Positions 35,906-43,853 of a DNA stretch of 64,000 nucleotides are shown one piece after another. The DNA is from Brockia lithotrophica (GTDB taxonomy: Bacteria > Bacillota > Bacilli > Thermicanales > DSM-22653). The first letter of the stretch is position 1. Every line of letters begins with the position of its first letter. Position numbers and translations under genes: made by a program. The stretch is from the NCBI RefSeq assembly GCF_003633725.1, contig NZ_RBIJ01000001.1:535400-599399 (forward strand). The letters run 5' to 3'. The notes under the pieces are model-generated. The model saw nothing but the letters and a program-made list of their open reading frames with translations. It was not told the DNA's origin and ran no database searches.

Positions 35906-37873
35906 TTACCCGAGGACGTAGACGCGCGCCTCGTAAGGCTCGAGGGTGAGGGGGCCGCGCCGCAGGCGCGCCGCGCTCCCAAGGCACCGCTCCGCGGCGT
36001 AGGCTTCGCAGGACCCCTCTGCGCCGCAAACTCCCGGGAAGTTCGCCGCGCGTCCGGAGGGAACACGCGCGCCCCAGAGGACGCCGTACTCAAAAACTCC
36101 CGAGGGAGAAACGGCCCCCTCAGTCGGTTGGGAACAAAAGACGGGTTCGGGATCTACGGCCACAAGCCACTCCGGGACAGTCACCGCGGCGGAATCAGGG
36201 CTCAGATTCGCGAGGACGAGGAGCGTTCCTGGACGTCCGACGGGAGAATCACGGGAAATCTCCCGTGCGCCCCCGCTTCCCGGTTCCGCAAAGGGGTGTG
36301 CTTCTGCTCCGCGTGCGGCAAAGTGCTCCGCCGGCACGGCAGGACGCAAGTAGGCGATGACTTCGGGGGGAACATCGCCCCCCACGTCCTCCAGCGGGAC
36401 GAAGGGGCCATGCGCGGCGGCCGGAAAGGCGCGGCGCAAACCAATGAGCGCCCGCGTGGCGGCGAGGAGAGAGCCGGGGTCGGCGAGTTGGCGCGCGACG
36501 TGGAGTTCGCCCGCACGCGGGTGGGGCGAAATCCACGGGTTCCCCCGCGTAAATCCCCCCGCCGGGTCATCCGTCCAGGGAATGGGAACCCGGGCGTTGT
36601 CCCGACTGCGCCGCCCGAGAAGCGCCAAAATGTCTTCCTCCGCCATCCCCGCCTCGCGGAACAGACGCGCCGCGTTTCGCGACTCGACGTCGCGGTACTC
36701 GGCGAGGGAGGAAAACCCCGCGTTGGGAAGCCCGAGCTCCTCCCCTTGGTAGAGAAACGGGGTGCCGTAGGCGGTAAGGAGGAGGGCGTTCAGGGCGACG
36801 GCTCCTACCGCGCGGTACGCGCCGTCACGGACGTAGCGCGACGCGGGGCGGGGCTGGTCGTGGTTCCCGAGGTAGACCGCCCACCACCCGCGACCCGACA
36901 GGCCCTTCTGCCAGCGCGTCCAAATCTTCTTAAACCTGCCTACGTCGAACGGGAGCGGTCGCCACTTGTTTCCCCCCTCCCCGTCGAAGGTGACGTGATC
37001 AAAAGCAATCACCATATCCAGGATGGGAGCCTCGAGACGCGTCCAGCGCAACGCTTCTTCTAATGTGACGCCCGGCGTCTCGCCGATCACCACCGCCTCG
37101 GGGTTTTGCGCCTTCACCACGCGGTAGAGTTCGCCGACGTAGCGCTCGACCTTCTCGCGGTCGAGGAGGTCGAGGTCGTAGGCGTACGCCGAACCGGGCT
37201 CCGGTCGACCGTTGGGAAGTCCCCGAGGTTTCCCGATGAAGTTGATCACGTCGAGACGAAAGCCCCCGGCGCCGCGGACGAGCCACGTACGGGCGATGTC
37301 CGTGAGCGCCCGGCGTACCGGCGGGTGGTCCCAGTTCAGGTCGGGTTGCTTGCGGTCGAAGAGGTGCAGGTAGTACGCCTGCGCCTGCTCGTCCCAGGTC
37401 CAGGCCGATCCGCCGAAAAAGGATCCCCAGTTGTTGGGCGGGCGACGTTCCCCGTCTTCGTCACGGATCCCCGGATGGAAGTAATAGAAGTCGCGAAACG
37501 GACTTTGGGGGTCCAAACGTGCCGCCTGAAACCACGGATGTTCGTCCGAAGTGTGGTTGAACACGAGGTCGAGGATGAGCCGCATCCCGCGCTTCCGTAG
37601 TGCATCCCGCAGGGCATACAGATCCTCCAACGTGCCGAACGCGGGGTGGACGGAGAGGTAGTCCGCCACGTCGTAGCCGTTGTCCGCCCACGGGGAAGGG
37701 TAGATGGGCGTAAGCCACACCGCATCGACGCCGAGGTGGGCGAGGTAGTCGACCTTTGCGAGAATCCCCCGCAGGTCGCCCACGCCGTCCCCATCGGCGT
37801 CGTAGAAGCTCATGGGGTAGATTTCGTACACCACGGCCGAATGCCACCAAGACGAGCGTGCTCCGAGGGACAT
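35906..37873 (-). CDS. GH13 alpha-glucosidase (oligo-1,6-glucosidase-like)
   Basis: A 655-residue cytosolic glycoside hydrolase of the GH13 oligo-1,6-glucosidase/trehalose-6-phosphate hydrolase group. Regions visible: IYPMSFYDADGDGVGDLRGI, LDLVFNHTSDEHPWF, GFRLDVINFIGK with the nucleophile Asp, VIGETPGV with the acid Glu, and YLGNHDQPR with the third acid. It is about 80 residues longer than typical. The extra length lies in the C-terminal beta domain, as Gly/Ala/Glu-rich loops. The ATG at 37873 begins MSLGARSSWWHSAVVYEIYP, fitting the family. The frame above it reads through the neighbouring tRNA and is not coding. No sugar transporter is adjacent, so the substrate (isomaltose, maltose or sucrose type) is open. 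Confidence 0.9.
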   Translation of the reverse strand: MSLGARSSWWHSAVVYEIYPMSFYDADGDGVGDLRGILAKVDYLAHLGVDAVWLTPIYPSPWADNGYDVADYLSVHPAFGTLEDLYALRDALRKRGMRLILDLVFNHTSDEHPWFQAARLDPQSPFRDFYYFHPGIRDEDGERRPPNNWGSFFGGSAWTWDEQAQAYYLHLFDRKQPDLNWDHPPVRRALTDIARTWLVRGAGGFRLDVINFIGKPRGLPNGRPEPGSAYAYDLDLLDREKVERYVGELYRVVKAQNPEAVVIGETPGVTLEEALRWTRLEAPILDMVIAFDHVTFDGEGGNKWRPLPFDVGRFKKIWTRWQKGLSGRGWWAVYLGNHDQPRPASRYVRDGAYRAVGAVALNALLLTAYGTPFLYQGEELGLPNAGFSSLAEYRDVESRNAARLFREAGMAEEDILALLGRRSRDNARVPIPWTDDPAGGFTRGNPWISPHPRAGELHVARQLADPGSLLAATRALIGLRRAFPAAAHGPFVPLEDVGGDVPPEVIAYLRPAVPAEHFAARGAEAHPFAEPGSGGAREISRDSPVGRPGTLLVLANLSPDSAAVTVPEWLVAVDPEPVFCSQPTEGAVSPSGVFEYGVLWGARVPSGRAANFPGVCGAEGSCEAYAAERCLGSAARLRRGPLTLEPYEARVYVLG

Positions 37874-37903
37874 CCTCAACCCCCCAAAGGAAGCGTACGC
37901 CAC

Positions 37904-37935
37904 AAAAAAACCTCCCCGTCCCGCGTGCGAGGAGG
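37904..37935 (-). terminator. Probable terminator of tRNA-Leu(CAG)
   Basis: On the minus strand a GC-rich imperfect hairpin closed by CCTCC/GGAGG is followed by seven T. It lies about 95 bases after the tRNA 3' end and before the glucosidase start. Confidence 0.6.
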
Positions 37936-38030
37936 CAACGACGTCCGACAAGGCCCCAAAGGGCCGGTGTGGCAAAATACCCGTACGACGTGAAAAAAGG
38001 GGGGTATCCCCGCCTCGAGATCTCGATAGC

Positions 38031-38116
38031 TGGTGCGGGTGACAGGAGTCGAACCTGCACGGGGTCTCCCCCACTGGATCCTGAATCCAGCGCGTCTGCC
38101 ATTCCGCCACACCCGC
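38031..38116 (-). tRNA. tRNA-Leu (anticodon CAG)
   Basis: The minus strand reads GCGGGTG at the 5' end, pairing with CACCCGC at the 3' end, then A and an encoded CCA. The anticodon loop TTCAGGA gives CAG. A long variable arm between GGGGGAGACCCC-type pairs and the T arm (GGTTCGACTCC) marks a leucine (class II) tRNA. A promoter lies just upstream. Confidence 0.95.
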
Positions 38117-38137
38117 AGAAAAGCCCGCGCACGGACT

Positions 38138-38166
38138 ATCTTACTCCGGGCAAGTAAAAAAAGCAA
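38138..38166 (-). promoter_or_regulatory. Promoter of tRNA-Leu(CAG)
   Basis: On the minus strand TTGCTT (38161-38166) and TAAGAT (38138-38143) are 17 bases apart, placing the transcription start about 15 bases before the tRNA. A T-run between the two elements could also serve the end of the mazF transcript. Confidence 0.6.
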
Positions 38167-38205
38167 GGGGGGTTGGGAATACCGCAATCACCACCCGTAC
38201 CAGGT

Positions 38206-38619
38206 TCAGCCGGGCGGGATGTGCGCATCCGTGCGTCTGGGATGGGGACGTGCGGACACCCCCAACATAGAGAGGAGTCGCTTGAGGACCTCCTGAACGG
38301 CAACGTGTTCCTCGTCCAGGTGGCAGATGAGCTCTGCCTGACGGGCCCGATAGTCGAAGCTGCGGACCTGGTCCGCCAATACAAACCCCCGCACGCACAC
38401 GTCCGGCGGAAGCTCCACGGCGAAGAGGTAATTCTCGCGCCGCGTCTGCGTGATGGGGCAGAAGAGCGCAAACCCCGTAATCTTGTTGAACAAATACTCC
38501 GATACGACGATCGCCGGTCGGCGATCGCGGATTTCCCTCCCTTGCTGGGGAGAGAAATCGAGCCACACGATGTCCCCCTTTTGCGGGATGTATCCGGGGG
38601 TCGTCTGTCCGTTGTTCAC
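38206..38619 (-). CDS. MazF/PemK-family endoribonuclease toxin
   Basis: A 137-residue toxin of a type II toxin-antitoxin module. Family signatures are KGDIVWLDFSPQQGREIRDRRPAIVVSE near the N-terminus (substrate loop and catalytic Arg), FALFCPITQTRR with the catalytic threonine, and VLADQVRSFDYRAR. It would cut single-stranded mRNA at short motifs until the antitoxin binds it. The GTG start lies three bases after the stop of the upstream Panacea-domain gene, so translation is coupled antitoxin first. The C-terminal 30 residues (HPRRTDAHIPPG) extend beyond the usual 110-residue core. Confidence 0.9.
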   Translation of the reverse strand: MNNGQTTPGYIPQKGDIVWLDFSPQQGREIRDRRPAIVVSEYLFNKITGFALFCPITQTRRENYLFAVELPPDVCVRGFVLADQVRSFDYRARQAELICHLDEEHVAVQEVLKRLLSMLGVSARPHPRRTDAHIPPG

Positions 38620-38622
38620 GGG

Positions 38623-39279
38623 TCACCACATCTCTCTTCCTATTGGGTTCATCTCCTGCCATAGACGTATTTCGGAAAAGTCGTCGGTGTGCATCCTGTG
38701 GCGAGAAAGGAGGCACATGAGGTAGAAGAGCCCGGAGCTTGAACACCCCCGAGACAGAAGCTCCGCCAGCTTTTCCTCGAAGCGCCTGCGGAGGGCATCT
38801 AAGGGAAGTTCTTGGAACGGAAACCTTCGCAAGGTACGGAAAGACGAACCCATGGTGTGGGTCGTTAACATAGCGAGGACCATTCCCTCAGAGGCAGATC
38901 TCTCCGAAATGGCGTCTCGCTCGGTGAAACTCGGGAAGGTGACGTCCTCCATGATGTCCTGCAAAAGCTCGTCCTCTGCATCGGGGTTGTTATCCCGCCA
39001 CTCGACCACCGCATCGAGCATCTGGCGCTCGTCGAGGGTGAGGCGCTCCCAAGACGCGTCCGGCAAGTCGTGGATCCAGTCGTCTGCGGAGCACTCGTCG
39101 CACAGCCCGGAAATCTCCCATTCGCCGCCCATGCGGGAGATGCGCTCGCGAAAGAGAGGCGATCCCCACCAAGCCAGCGCCCACCCTTGCGCTAAGAGGA
39201 GAATCGCCGTGAGCCGCCCCTTAGGCAGCGGCCCCTTCTTTTTCAGTATGTACGCCGCCACGTCTCGTACACGAGGCAA
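38623..39279 (-). CDS. Panacea/SocA-domain (DUF4065-like) putative antitoxin
   Basis: A 218-residue protein directly upstream of the MazF toxin. The N-terminus VRDVAAYILKKKGPLPKGRL, then LTAILLLAQGWALAWWGSPLFRERI, matches the Panacea/SocA antitoxin domain pattern (V-x-x-Y-x-L-K-K-x-G ... L-L-x-A-Q-G-W-x-L-x-x-x-G-x-P-L-F). LTLDERQMLDAVVEW matches its second helix block. Such domains neutralise many unrelated toxins. The C-terminal 100 residues (from about DELLQDIMEDVTF) are not recognised. The TTG at 39279 has GGAGGAGG eight bases upstream. The open frame to 39606 is low-complexity before that and is rejected. The domain call rests on motif memory. Confidence 0.65.
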   Translation of the reverse strand: MPRVRDVAAYILKKKGPLPKGRLTAILLLAQGWALAWWGSPLFRERISRMGGEWEISGLCDECSADDWIHDLPDASWERLTLDERQMLDAVVEWRDNNPDAEDELLQDIMEDVTFPSFTERDAISERSASEGMVLAMLTTHTMGSSFRTLRRFPFQELPLDALRRRFEEKLAELLSRGCSSSGLFYLMCLLSRHRMHTDDFSEIRLWQEMNPIGREMW

Positions 39280-39555
39280 GGCGCCCGCCTCCTCCGGCGA
39301 TCTCGGCGTTCGTCTCCCGCTCCTTTCGCGGGATCCGTGCAATACGGGCCGGTTCGTCCCTCTCCCTCTTTCTCTCGGGCCATCTCTTGCGGCCTTCCCA
39401 GTCGGCCCGTCCGGACCAATTCCCCTGGGTCCCATCGTACCAAAGCTCCGATCGGAACACAAGAGGTTTTCGATTCTCTTCGTTTTGCTTGCGCCAAAAT
39501 TAAACAGACAAAAAACGAGGAACGTTCGGATTCCCGGAATTTCGACCTCCATACG
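39280..39555. other. AT-richer leader of the toxin-antitoxin operon
   Basis: Between the psrC terminator and the antitoxin gene. It holds the antitoxin ribosome binding site and an AT-rich patch at 39465-39540 where a minus-strand promoter is expected. TTGTCT near 39515 is a possible -35, but no firm -10 was found. No gene seen. Confidence 0.4.
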
Positions 39556-39586
39556 AAAAACCGGCGGACTCCTCCGGGTCCGCCGG
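39556..39586 (-). terminator. Terminator of psrABC
   Basis: A 9-base stem CCGGCGGAC/GTCCGCCGG is followed on the minus strand by five T, about 25 bases past the psrC stop. Confidence 0.88.
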
Positions 39587-39609
39587 CGCGTTCGCACCCG
39601 CCACAACGG

Positions 39610-40698
39610 TCAGTGGAGGAACTGCACGAAGTATCCAGCCTCAAGGATGAGGTAGCGAAGGAGTAGCCCGCCGGCAACGGCCAAAAGACAGGCGAACTGC
39701 CCCGCGGAGAAGAGGCGGGCACCGCCTTCTCCGCCTTCCGCAGAAGTAGCAGACTGCGCATCCGAGGAAGGCGAAGCCCCTCCCGCAGATGCCGCCCATG
39801 CCAGCGCAAACCGCGCGGCGTATACGACCGCGAGGTGCTTTCGTTCCTTGAGCTCGATGTAGAGGGGGACGACGAGCCCGAGGAAGACGAGCCCACCCCA
39901 AAACGGAAGCGCGAGCCGTCCCCACATGAGGTCGGCTACGGCAGCGCGGCCAGCTACGTCCCCATACCATCCGAAGTAGAGAAGAGAAAAGAGGAGGAAG
40001 AGCTCCAAACCTTTAAGCGAGCACCCCAGAGTCAAAAAGGGATAGGCGTGTTCCTCCGCCCGCGGATCCCAAGCCACGGCCGTAAAGAGGGTGACGGCGA
40101 TTCCCGTGGAGAACGCCGAAGTGACGAAGAGAACCGGGAGGACGGACGTATTCCAGAGGGGAACCGCGTGCACGTCGCCGATGAGGAGGGCCGTGTAGGT
40201 GGCCGTAGCCGCGGCCATCACGAGGCCGAAGAAATCGAGCCCGGGTCGCCCTTCCACGAGCCACCGAAGCCATCCCGGCGGTTGGGAAAAGAGGCGATCG
40301 AGCTTCAAAGGCCAGCGCTTCTCGCCCCCTTCCTTCCAAACCTCAGCCAGCGTGACGAAGAACCGGTAGAGGGCGAGCGGAGCGAACACCGTGAGGATGT
40401 ACACGCCGATGGCCATGATGGACGTCGGTCGTCCGACGTACAGGTAGAGGAAACGCCACGGGTGGAAAAATCCCGCCTCCGCGTCCACCATGAGGAGGAC
40501 GAGACCGACGATCACGAGCCAAGGTGCGACGAGGTAGCCGGCCCAACGAATCTTTCGGGCCTCCGGGTAGAGGCGTTGGGCGAGGAACGCCGTAGCGTAC
40601 GCCCCGGCGCTCATACCGGCCAAGAAGAGGTACAGGGCGATGATGATCCCCCAGATCTGTCCGGGCATGGGCATTTCGTGCGAGCCCAACACGGGCAT
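39610..40698 (-). CDS. psrC: NrfD/PsrC-type membrane subunit of a polysulfide/thiosulfate reductase
   Basis: A 362-residue integral membrane protein with about nine hydrophobic helices, of the NrfD/PsrC family that takes electrons from the quinone pool. The N-terminal WGIIIALYLFLAGMSAGAYA is the family signature. The loop between helices 3 and 4 (PTSIMAIGVYILTVFAPLALYRF) and the conserved SPLY-like and HAVPLWNTSVLPVLF segments are present. A Ser/Ala/Gly-rich cytoplasmic loop before the last helix (GGASPSSDAQSATSAEGGEG) is unusual. It lies 44 bases after the iron-sulfur subunit gene and ends the operon. Confidence 0.88.
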   Translation of the reverse strand: MPVLGSHEMPMPGQIWGIIIALYLFLAGMSAGAYATAFLAQRLYPEARKIRWAGYLVAPWLVIVGLVLLMVDAEAGFFHPWRFLYLYVGRPTSIMAIGVYILTVFAPLALYRFFVTLAEVWKEGGEKRWPLKLDRLFSQPPGWLRWLVEGRPGLDFFGLVMAAATATYTALLIGDVHAVPLWNTSVLPVLFVTSAFSTGIAVTLFTAVAWDPRAEEHAYPFLTLGCSLKGLELFLLFSLLYFGWYGDVAGRAAVADLMWGRLALPFWGGLVFLGLVVPLYIELKERKHLAVVYAARFALAWAASAGGASPSSDAQSATSAEGGEGGARLFSAGQFACLLAVAGGLLLRYLILEAGYFVQFLH

Positions 40699-40742
40699 CG
40701 TCCTTCACCACTCTTTCCTCCGTAGAGTTTTGCGGAGTCGAC

Positions 40743-41282
40743 TCACCACACGTAGAAGAACTTCGGCTTCGTACCCAGATCCGGGCGAAGCGGGCGCGCG
40801 TGGCGCTCGTTGATCGCCCGTACGAGTTCGCCCTCCGGATCGTCGAGATCGCCGAAAATCCGGGCGTCGCCAATGCACGTGCGCACGCACATCGGTTGTT
40901 CGCCTTCGTGAATTTGCTCGAAGCAGAAGACGCACTTCACCGGGGTCTTCGTCTCCTCGTCGAGAACGCGGGCGTTGTACGGGCACGAGGTCATACAGTA
41001 CTTGCAGCCGATGCACCGGTGCTCGTCGATGAGGACGATCCCGCCGTCCCCGATATAGCTCGCACCCGTGGGGCAGTTGTACACGCACGGCGGGTTTTCG
41101 CAGTGTTGGCATTGCACGGGGATGTTCACGAGGGAGACGTCGGGAAACGTCCCGTATTCCTGCTGGTAGTACTTGATGAAGTGGATCTCCGGAGCGAGCT
41201 CGTTCTGCATCTGACAGCCTACCGTACACGCCATACACCCCGCGCAGGCCGTGAGGTCGAGGAGCATGCCGTAGCGGGCCAC
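40743..41282 (-). CDS. psrB: Four-cluster ferredoxin subunit of a polysulfide/thiosulfate reductase
   Basis: A 179-residue electron-transfer subunit. Four cysteine groups bind four [4Fe-4S] clusters: CAGCMACTVGC, CQHCENPPCVYNCPTG, CIGCKYCMTSCPY and CVFCFEQ...CVRTC. It passes electrons between the membrane subunit and the molybdenum subunit, and rides with the latter across the membrane. The GTG at 41282 is chosen because GGGAGG is eight bases upstream. The GTG at 41291 touches that site. The gene order A-B-C matches Psr/Phs operons. Confidence 0.94.
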   Translation of the reverse strand: MARYGMLLDLTACAGCMACTVGCQMQNELAPEIHFIKYYQQEYGTFPDVSLVNIPVQCQHCENPPCVYNCPTGASYIGDGGIVLIDEHRCIGCKYCMTSCPYNARVLDEETKTPVKCVFCFEQIHEGEQPMCVRTCIGDARIFGDLDDPEGELVRAINERHARPLRPDLGTKPKFFYVW

Positions 41283-41340
41283 GGGAAACACCTCCCAGAA
41301 TCGCGCAAAGGTCGAACCGCTGAAGGCGGAACGAAGCGCC

Positions 41341-43509
41341 CTACACCTTGTGCAGGGTTACCGCAAAGTCCTGTACCATGGCCGAGCCGGAGATCGGGTC
41401 CAGCCGGTTGGGGACGAGGTCGAGGAAGGAAAAGGCGAACTTCTTGCCGGGATTGTCCTTGCCGAGCCCGCCGTAGGGGGCGTAGATGAACACGCACTCG
41501 GGGTGGATGGCCTCCGTGAGGTGTACCTGCGCACGCCCCTTCCCCGCCTCGGAGCGCACCTCCACCCAGTCGCCTTCCTTGAGCCCCATGCGTTCCGCCA
41601 CCCGTCGGTTGATCCACAACCGGTCGCCGGCAAAAGACTCAGAAAGAGACAAAAGGTAGGGGTTGCGCGTCGTCGTCGTGTGGGAATGGTAGGCCTGGCG
41701 CCCGTGGAGCAGTCGGAACTCGCCCTTCGCCGGGTCGGGCATGACGAGGGGCGGCATCCACTTAGGCACGGGAGAAAATCCCGCGTTGGCAAAGGCCGTG
41801 CTGAAAAACTCCACCTTGCCCGTGGGAGTGGCGAATTTAGGCGTTCCGAGGAGGGAAGGTTGGTTGAGGACGACCGTCCCCTTGGCCTTCACCTCCGCAA
41901 GCGAAAGCCCCAACGGCGCGAGCATTGCCGCGTTGAGCTCGTCGAGGGTGAAGTTGAAGTACTTCCCTACACCTGCCGCCTCGGCGAGCCCGTTGTAGAT
42001 CTCCCAAGCGGGTTTCGTCTCCGGGTGTACCTTGCCGATCACCTGCTGGCGAAGGGCGACGACGGGCTTCCTCCCGCCGACCCCTTCCACAAGTTCATCG
42101 CGCTCCAGGTAGCTCACTTCGGGCAGGACGTAGTGCGCGACCTCGGCGGTTTCGCTCATGAAGAGATCGATGGCCACGAGGAGCTCGAGCGAAGCGTACG
42201 CCTGTCGGGCAAAGGCGGGGTTGTTGTAGTGCATCACGGGATTCGTGTGTGCCACGAAAAGGGCCTTGAGGTCGCCCGAGAGGATCTTGTCGGGGATTGC
42301 CGACCCTACGTCTCCAATGAGCGGCCACTCCGCATCGACGCGCGCGAGCGTGGGCTTGGGAGGCGCGGGATGCTTCGCGGGATCGAGGGATCCGAACCCG
42401 GGCGAGGTCCCAAAGGTGAGACCTCCCTCCTTCTGGTAGTTCCCCAAGAGGGCGTTTACGAGGGCCACGGCGCGCGCCGTGTCCGCGCTGTTTTGGTAGT
42501 GCGCCCCGAAGGCGCCTCGCCAGCTCGGGTGGATAAAGGCGCGCGGGCGGTTTTTCCCAAGTCTGCGGGCGATTTCGAGGATCGTCGCCTTCGGTACGCC
42601 CGTGATGTCCTCCGCCCACTCCGGCGTGTACCCCTCGACCTCCTTGGCGAAGTGCTCGAACCCATATCCGTACTCGCGGACGAATTCCGCGTCGTACAGC
42701 CCCTCGCGGATGAGCACGTGGGCGAGGGCGAGGACGAAGGCGAGGTCGGTACCCGGACGAATGGGGACCCACTTCGTCGCCATTTGAAACGTGTTGTTCA
42801 CCCGCGGGTCTACGAGGACGACCTGCGCCCCTTTGCGCCGGGCGCGGGCGAGGCTCAGAACGTCCCCCGGGGTGATCCCTTCCGCGAGGTTGCGGCCGAT
42901 GAACACCATGTAGCGCGCGTTTTCGATGTCCGCACCGGGAACACCGCCTACCGTGTGCCTAAACCCCACGTTGCGCGCAGAGTTACAGGACGTCGCGTGG
43001 GTAAACACGTTCGGCGAGCCGAGCGCGGCCATGAGCCTCCGTCCGTACCACGTGTACATGGGGAGGTTGTGGCTGACGTGCCCTACGGAGCGCGGGCCGT
43101 ACTTCGCCAAGATTTCCTTGAGCCGCTCGCCGATTTCCCGAAAGGCATCTTCCCAGGAGATCGAGGCAAAGCTGCCGTCCGGCTGACGCTTGAGCGGCTG
43201 CGTGATCCGCTTTCTGAGGTACGGCGTCATGATGAGGCCTTGGCCGCGCGCGCACACCTTTCCCTTGCTTTTGGGGTGCTGGGGAATCCCGGTGACGCGC
43301 CAAATGCGTCCGTGTTTCGTCTCCACATAGATTCCGCAGTGGTTCCCACATCCGTCGCACAACGTAGGAATCACGCGTACGTCGCCCTTTTCTACCGCCT
43401 GGGCCTTTTGCCACGTCCGGAATGAAAGCGTTCCCAAAGACGCGGCTGCGGCGACTCCTGCCGTAAGCTTGAGGAAGGTGCGACGGGTGAACTTTCCCGT
43501 AAGAGCCAC
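41341..43509 (-). CDS. psrA: Molybdopterin catalytic subunit of a polysulfide/thiosulfate reductase
   Basis: A 722-residue complex iron-sulfur molybdoenzyme exported by the Tat system (TRRTFLKLTAGVAAAAS at residues 9-25). Cys51, Cys54, Cys58 and Cys86 bind the FS0 cluster. Cys175 in HATSCNSARN is the likely molybdenum ligand, a feature of the PsrA/PhsA group rather than the Ser of DMSO reductase or Asp of Nar. PGTDLAFVLALAHVLI and the C-terminal MGLKEGDWVEVRSEAGK are standard. Substrate could be polysulfide, thiosulfate or another chalcogen oxyanion such as arsenate or tetrathionate. Sulfur is preferred because an SQR gene is in the window. It is first in the operon, 78 bases below an Fnr-type box. 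Confidence 0.9.
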   Translation of the reverse strand: MALTGKFTRRTFLKLTAGVAAAASLGTLSFRTWQKAQAVEKGDVRVIPTLCDGCGNHCGIYVETKHGRIWRVTGIPQHPKSKGKVCARGQGLIMTPYLRKRITQPLKRQPDGSFASISWEDAFREIGERLKEILAKYGPRSVGHVSHNLPMYTWYGRRLMAALGSPNVFTHATSCNSARNVGFRHTVGGVPGADIENARYMVFIGRNLAEGITPGDVLSLARARRKGAQVVLVDPRVNNTFQMATKWVPIRPGTDLAFVLALAHVLIREGLYDAEFVREYGYGFEHFAKEVEGYTPEWAEDITGVPKATILEIARRLGKNRPRAFIHPSWRGAFGAHYQNSADTARAVALVNALLGNYQKEGGLTFGTSPGFGSLDPAKHPAPPKPTLARVDAEWPLIGDVGSAIPDKILSGDLKALFVAHTNPVMHYNNPAFARQAYASLELLVAIDLFMSETAEVAHYVLPEVSYLERDELVEGVGGRKPVVALRQQVIGKVHPETKPAWEIYNGLAEAAGVGKYFNFTLDELNAAMLAPLGLSLAEVKAKGTVVLNQPSLLGTPKFATPTGKVEFFSTAFANAGFSPVPKWMPPLVMPDPAKGEFRLLHGRQAYHSHTTTTRNPYLLSLSESFAGDRLWINRRVAERMGLKEGDWVEVRSEAGKGRAQVHLTEAIHPECVFIYAPYGGLGKDNPGKKFAFSFLDLVPNRLDPISGSAMVQDFAVTLHKV

Positions 43510-43587
43510 GGCTCTTCCCCCCTTTGACGGTTTCGCGCCGACTTACGCGAAACTCCGCCCCGGCGAAAATCACCCGAGAATTGAGAA

Positions 43588-43603
43588 TGTGAACTCTTTC
43601 ACT
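43588..43603. promoter_or_regulatory. Fnr/CRP-type operator upstream of psrABC
   Basis: TGTGA-N6-TCACT matches nine of ten fixed positions of the B. subtilis Fnr consensus TGTGA-N6-TCACA. It lies 78 bases before the psrA start codon, suitable for activation under anaerobic conditions. No fnr gene is in the window, and the -10 element is not obvious. Confidence 0.65.
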
Positions 43604-43787
43604 TATGAGTCTAGCGTACCTTTCCTCTTTTGCCAAGGGAAACCCCCGAAGGTTCACAAACAATTCATCTCCCGTGCCCGTAAGGAAGAAACCAACGTTG
43701 CGAATAGGGATTACATCTGAGGATCTTCGACCGGGCCGGCGGAAACGCCGTGCCCTCCTGCCGACAGGACTAGCCTTGTGACGAAAC

Positions 43788-43815
43788 AAAATCCGCCGCC
43801 TCTCGGGGGCGGCGG
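43788..43815 (-). terminator. Terminator of the HlyD/ABC-2 exporter unit
   Basis: CCGCCGCC and GGCGGCGG form an 8-base stem (7-base loop) followed on the minus strand by ATTTTGTTT, a modest T-run. It lies about 40 bases past the permease stop. Confidence 0.72.
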
Positions 43816-43853
43816 AAAGCGAAGAAAGTGGAGAAAGCGGCTTGAGCGTACGC

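Noticed and set aside
37874-38110. N-terminal extension of the GH13 glucosidase reading MAEWQTRWIQDPVGET
   Set aside because: This is the translation of the tRNA-Leu gene in one frame, a well-known artefact. The ATG at 37873 is the real start.
41350-43425. 691-residue plus-strand frame opposite psrA
   Set aside because: It is a shadow of the GC-rich psrA coding strand, full of Arg/His/Glu with no motif.
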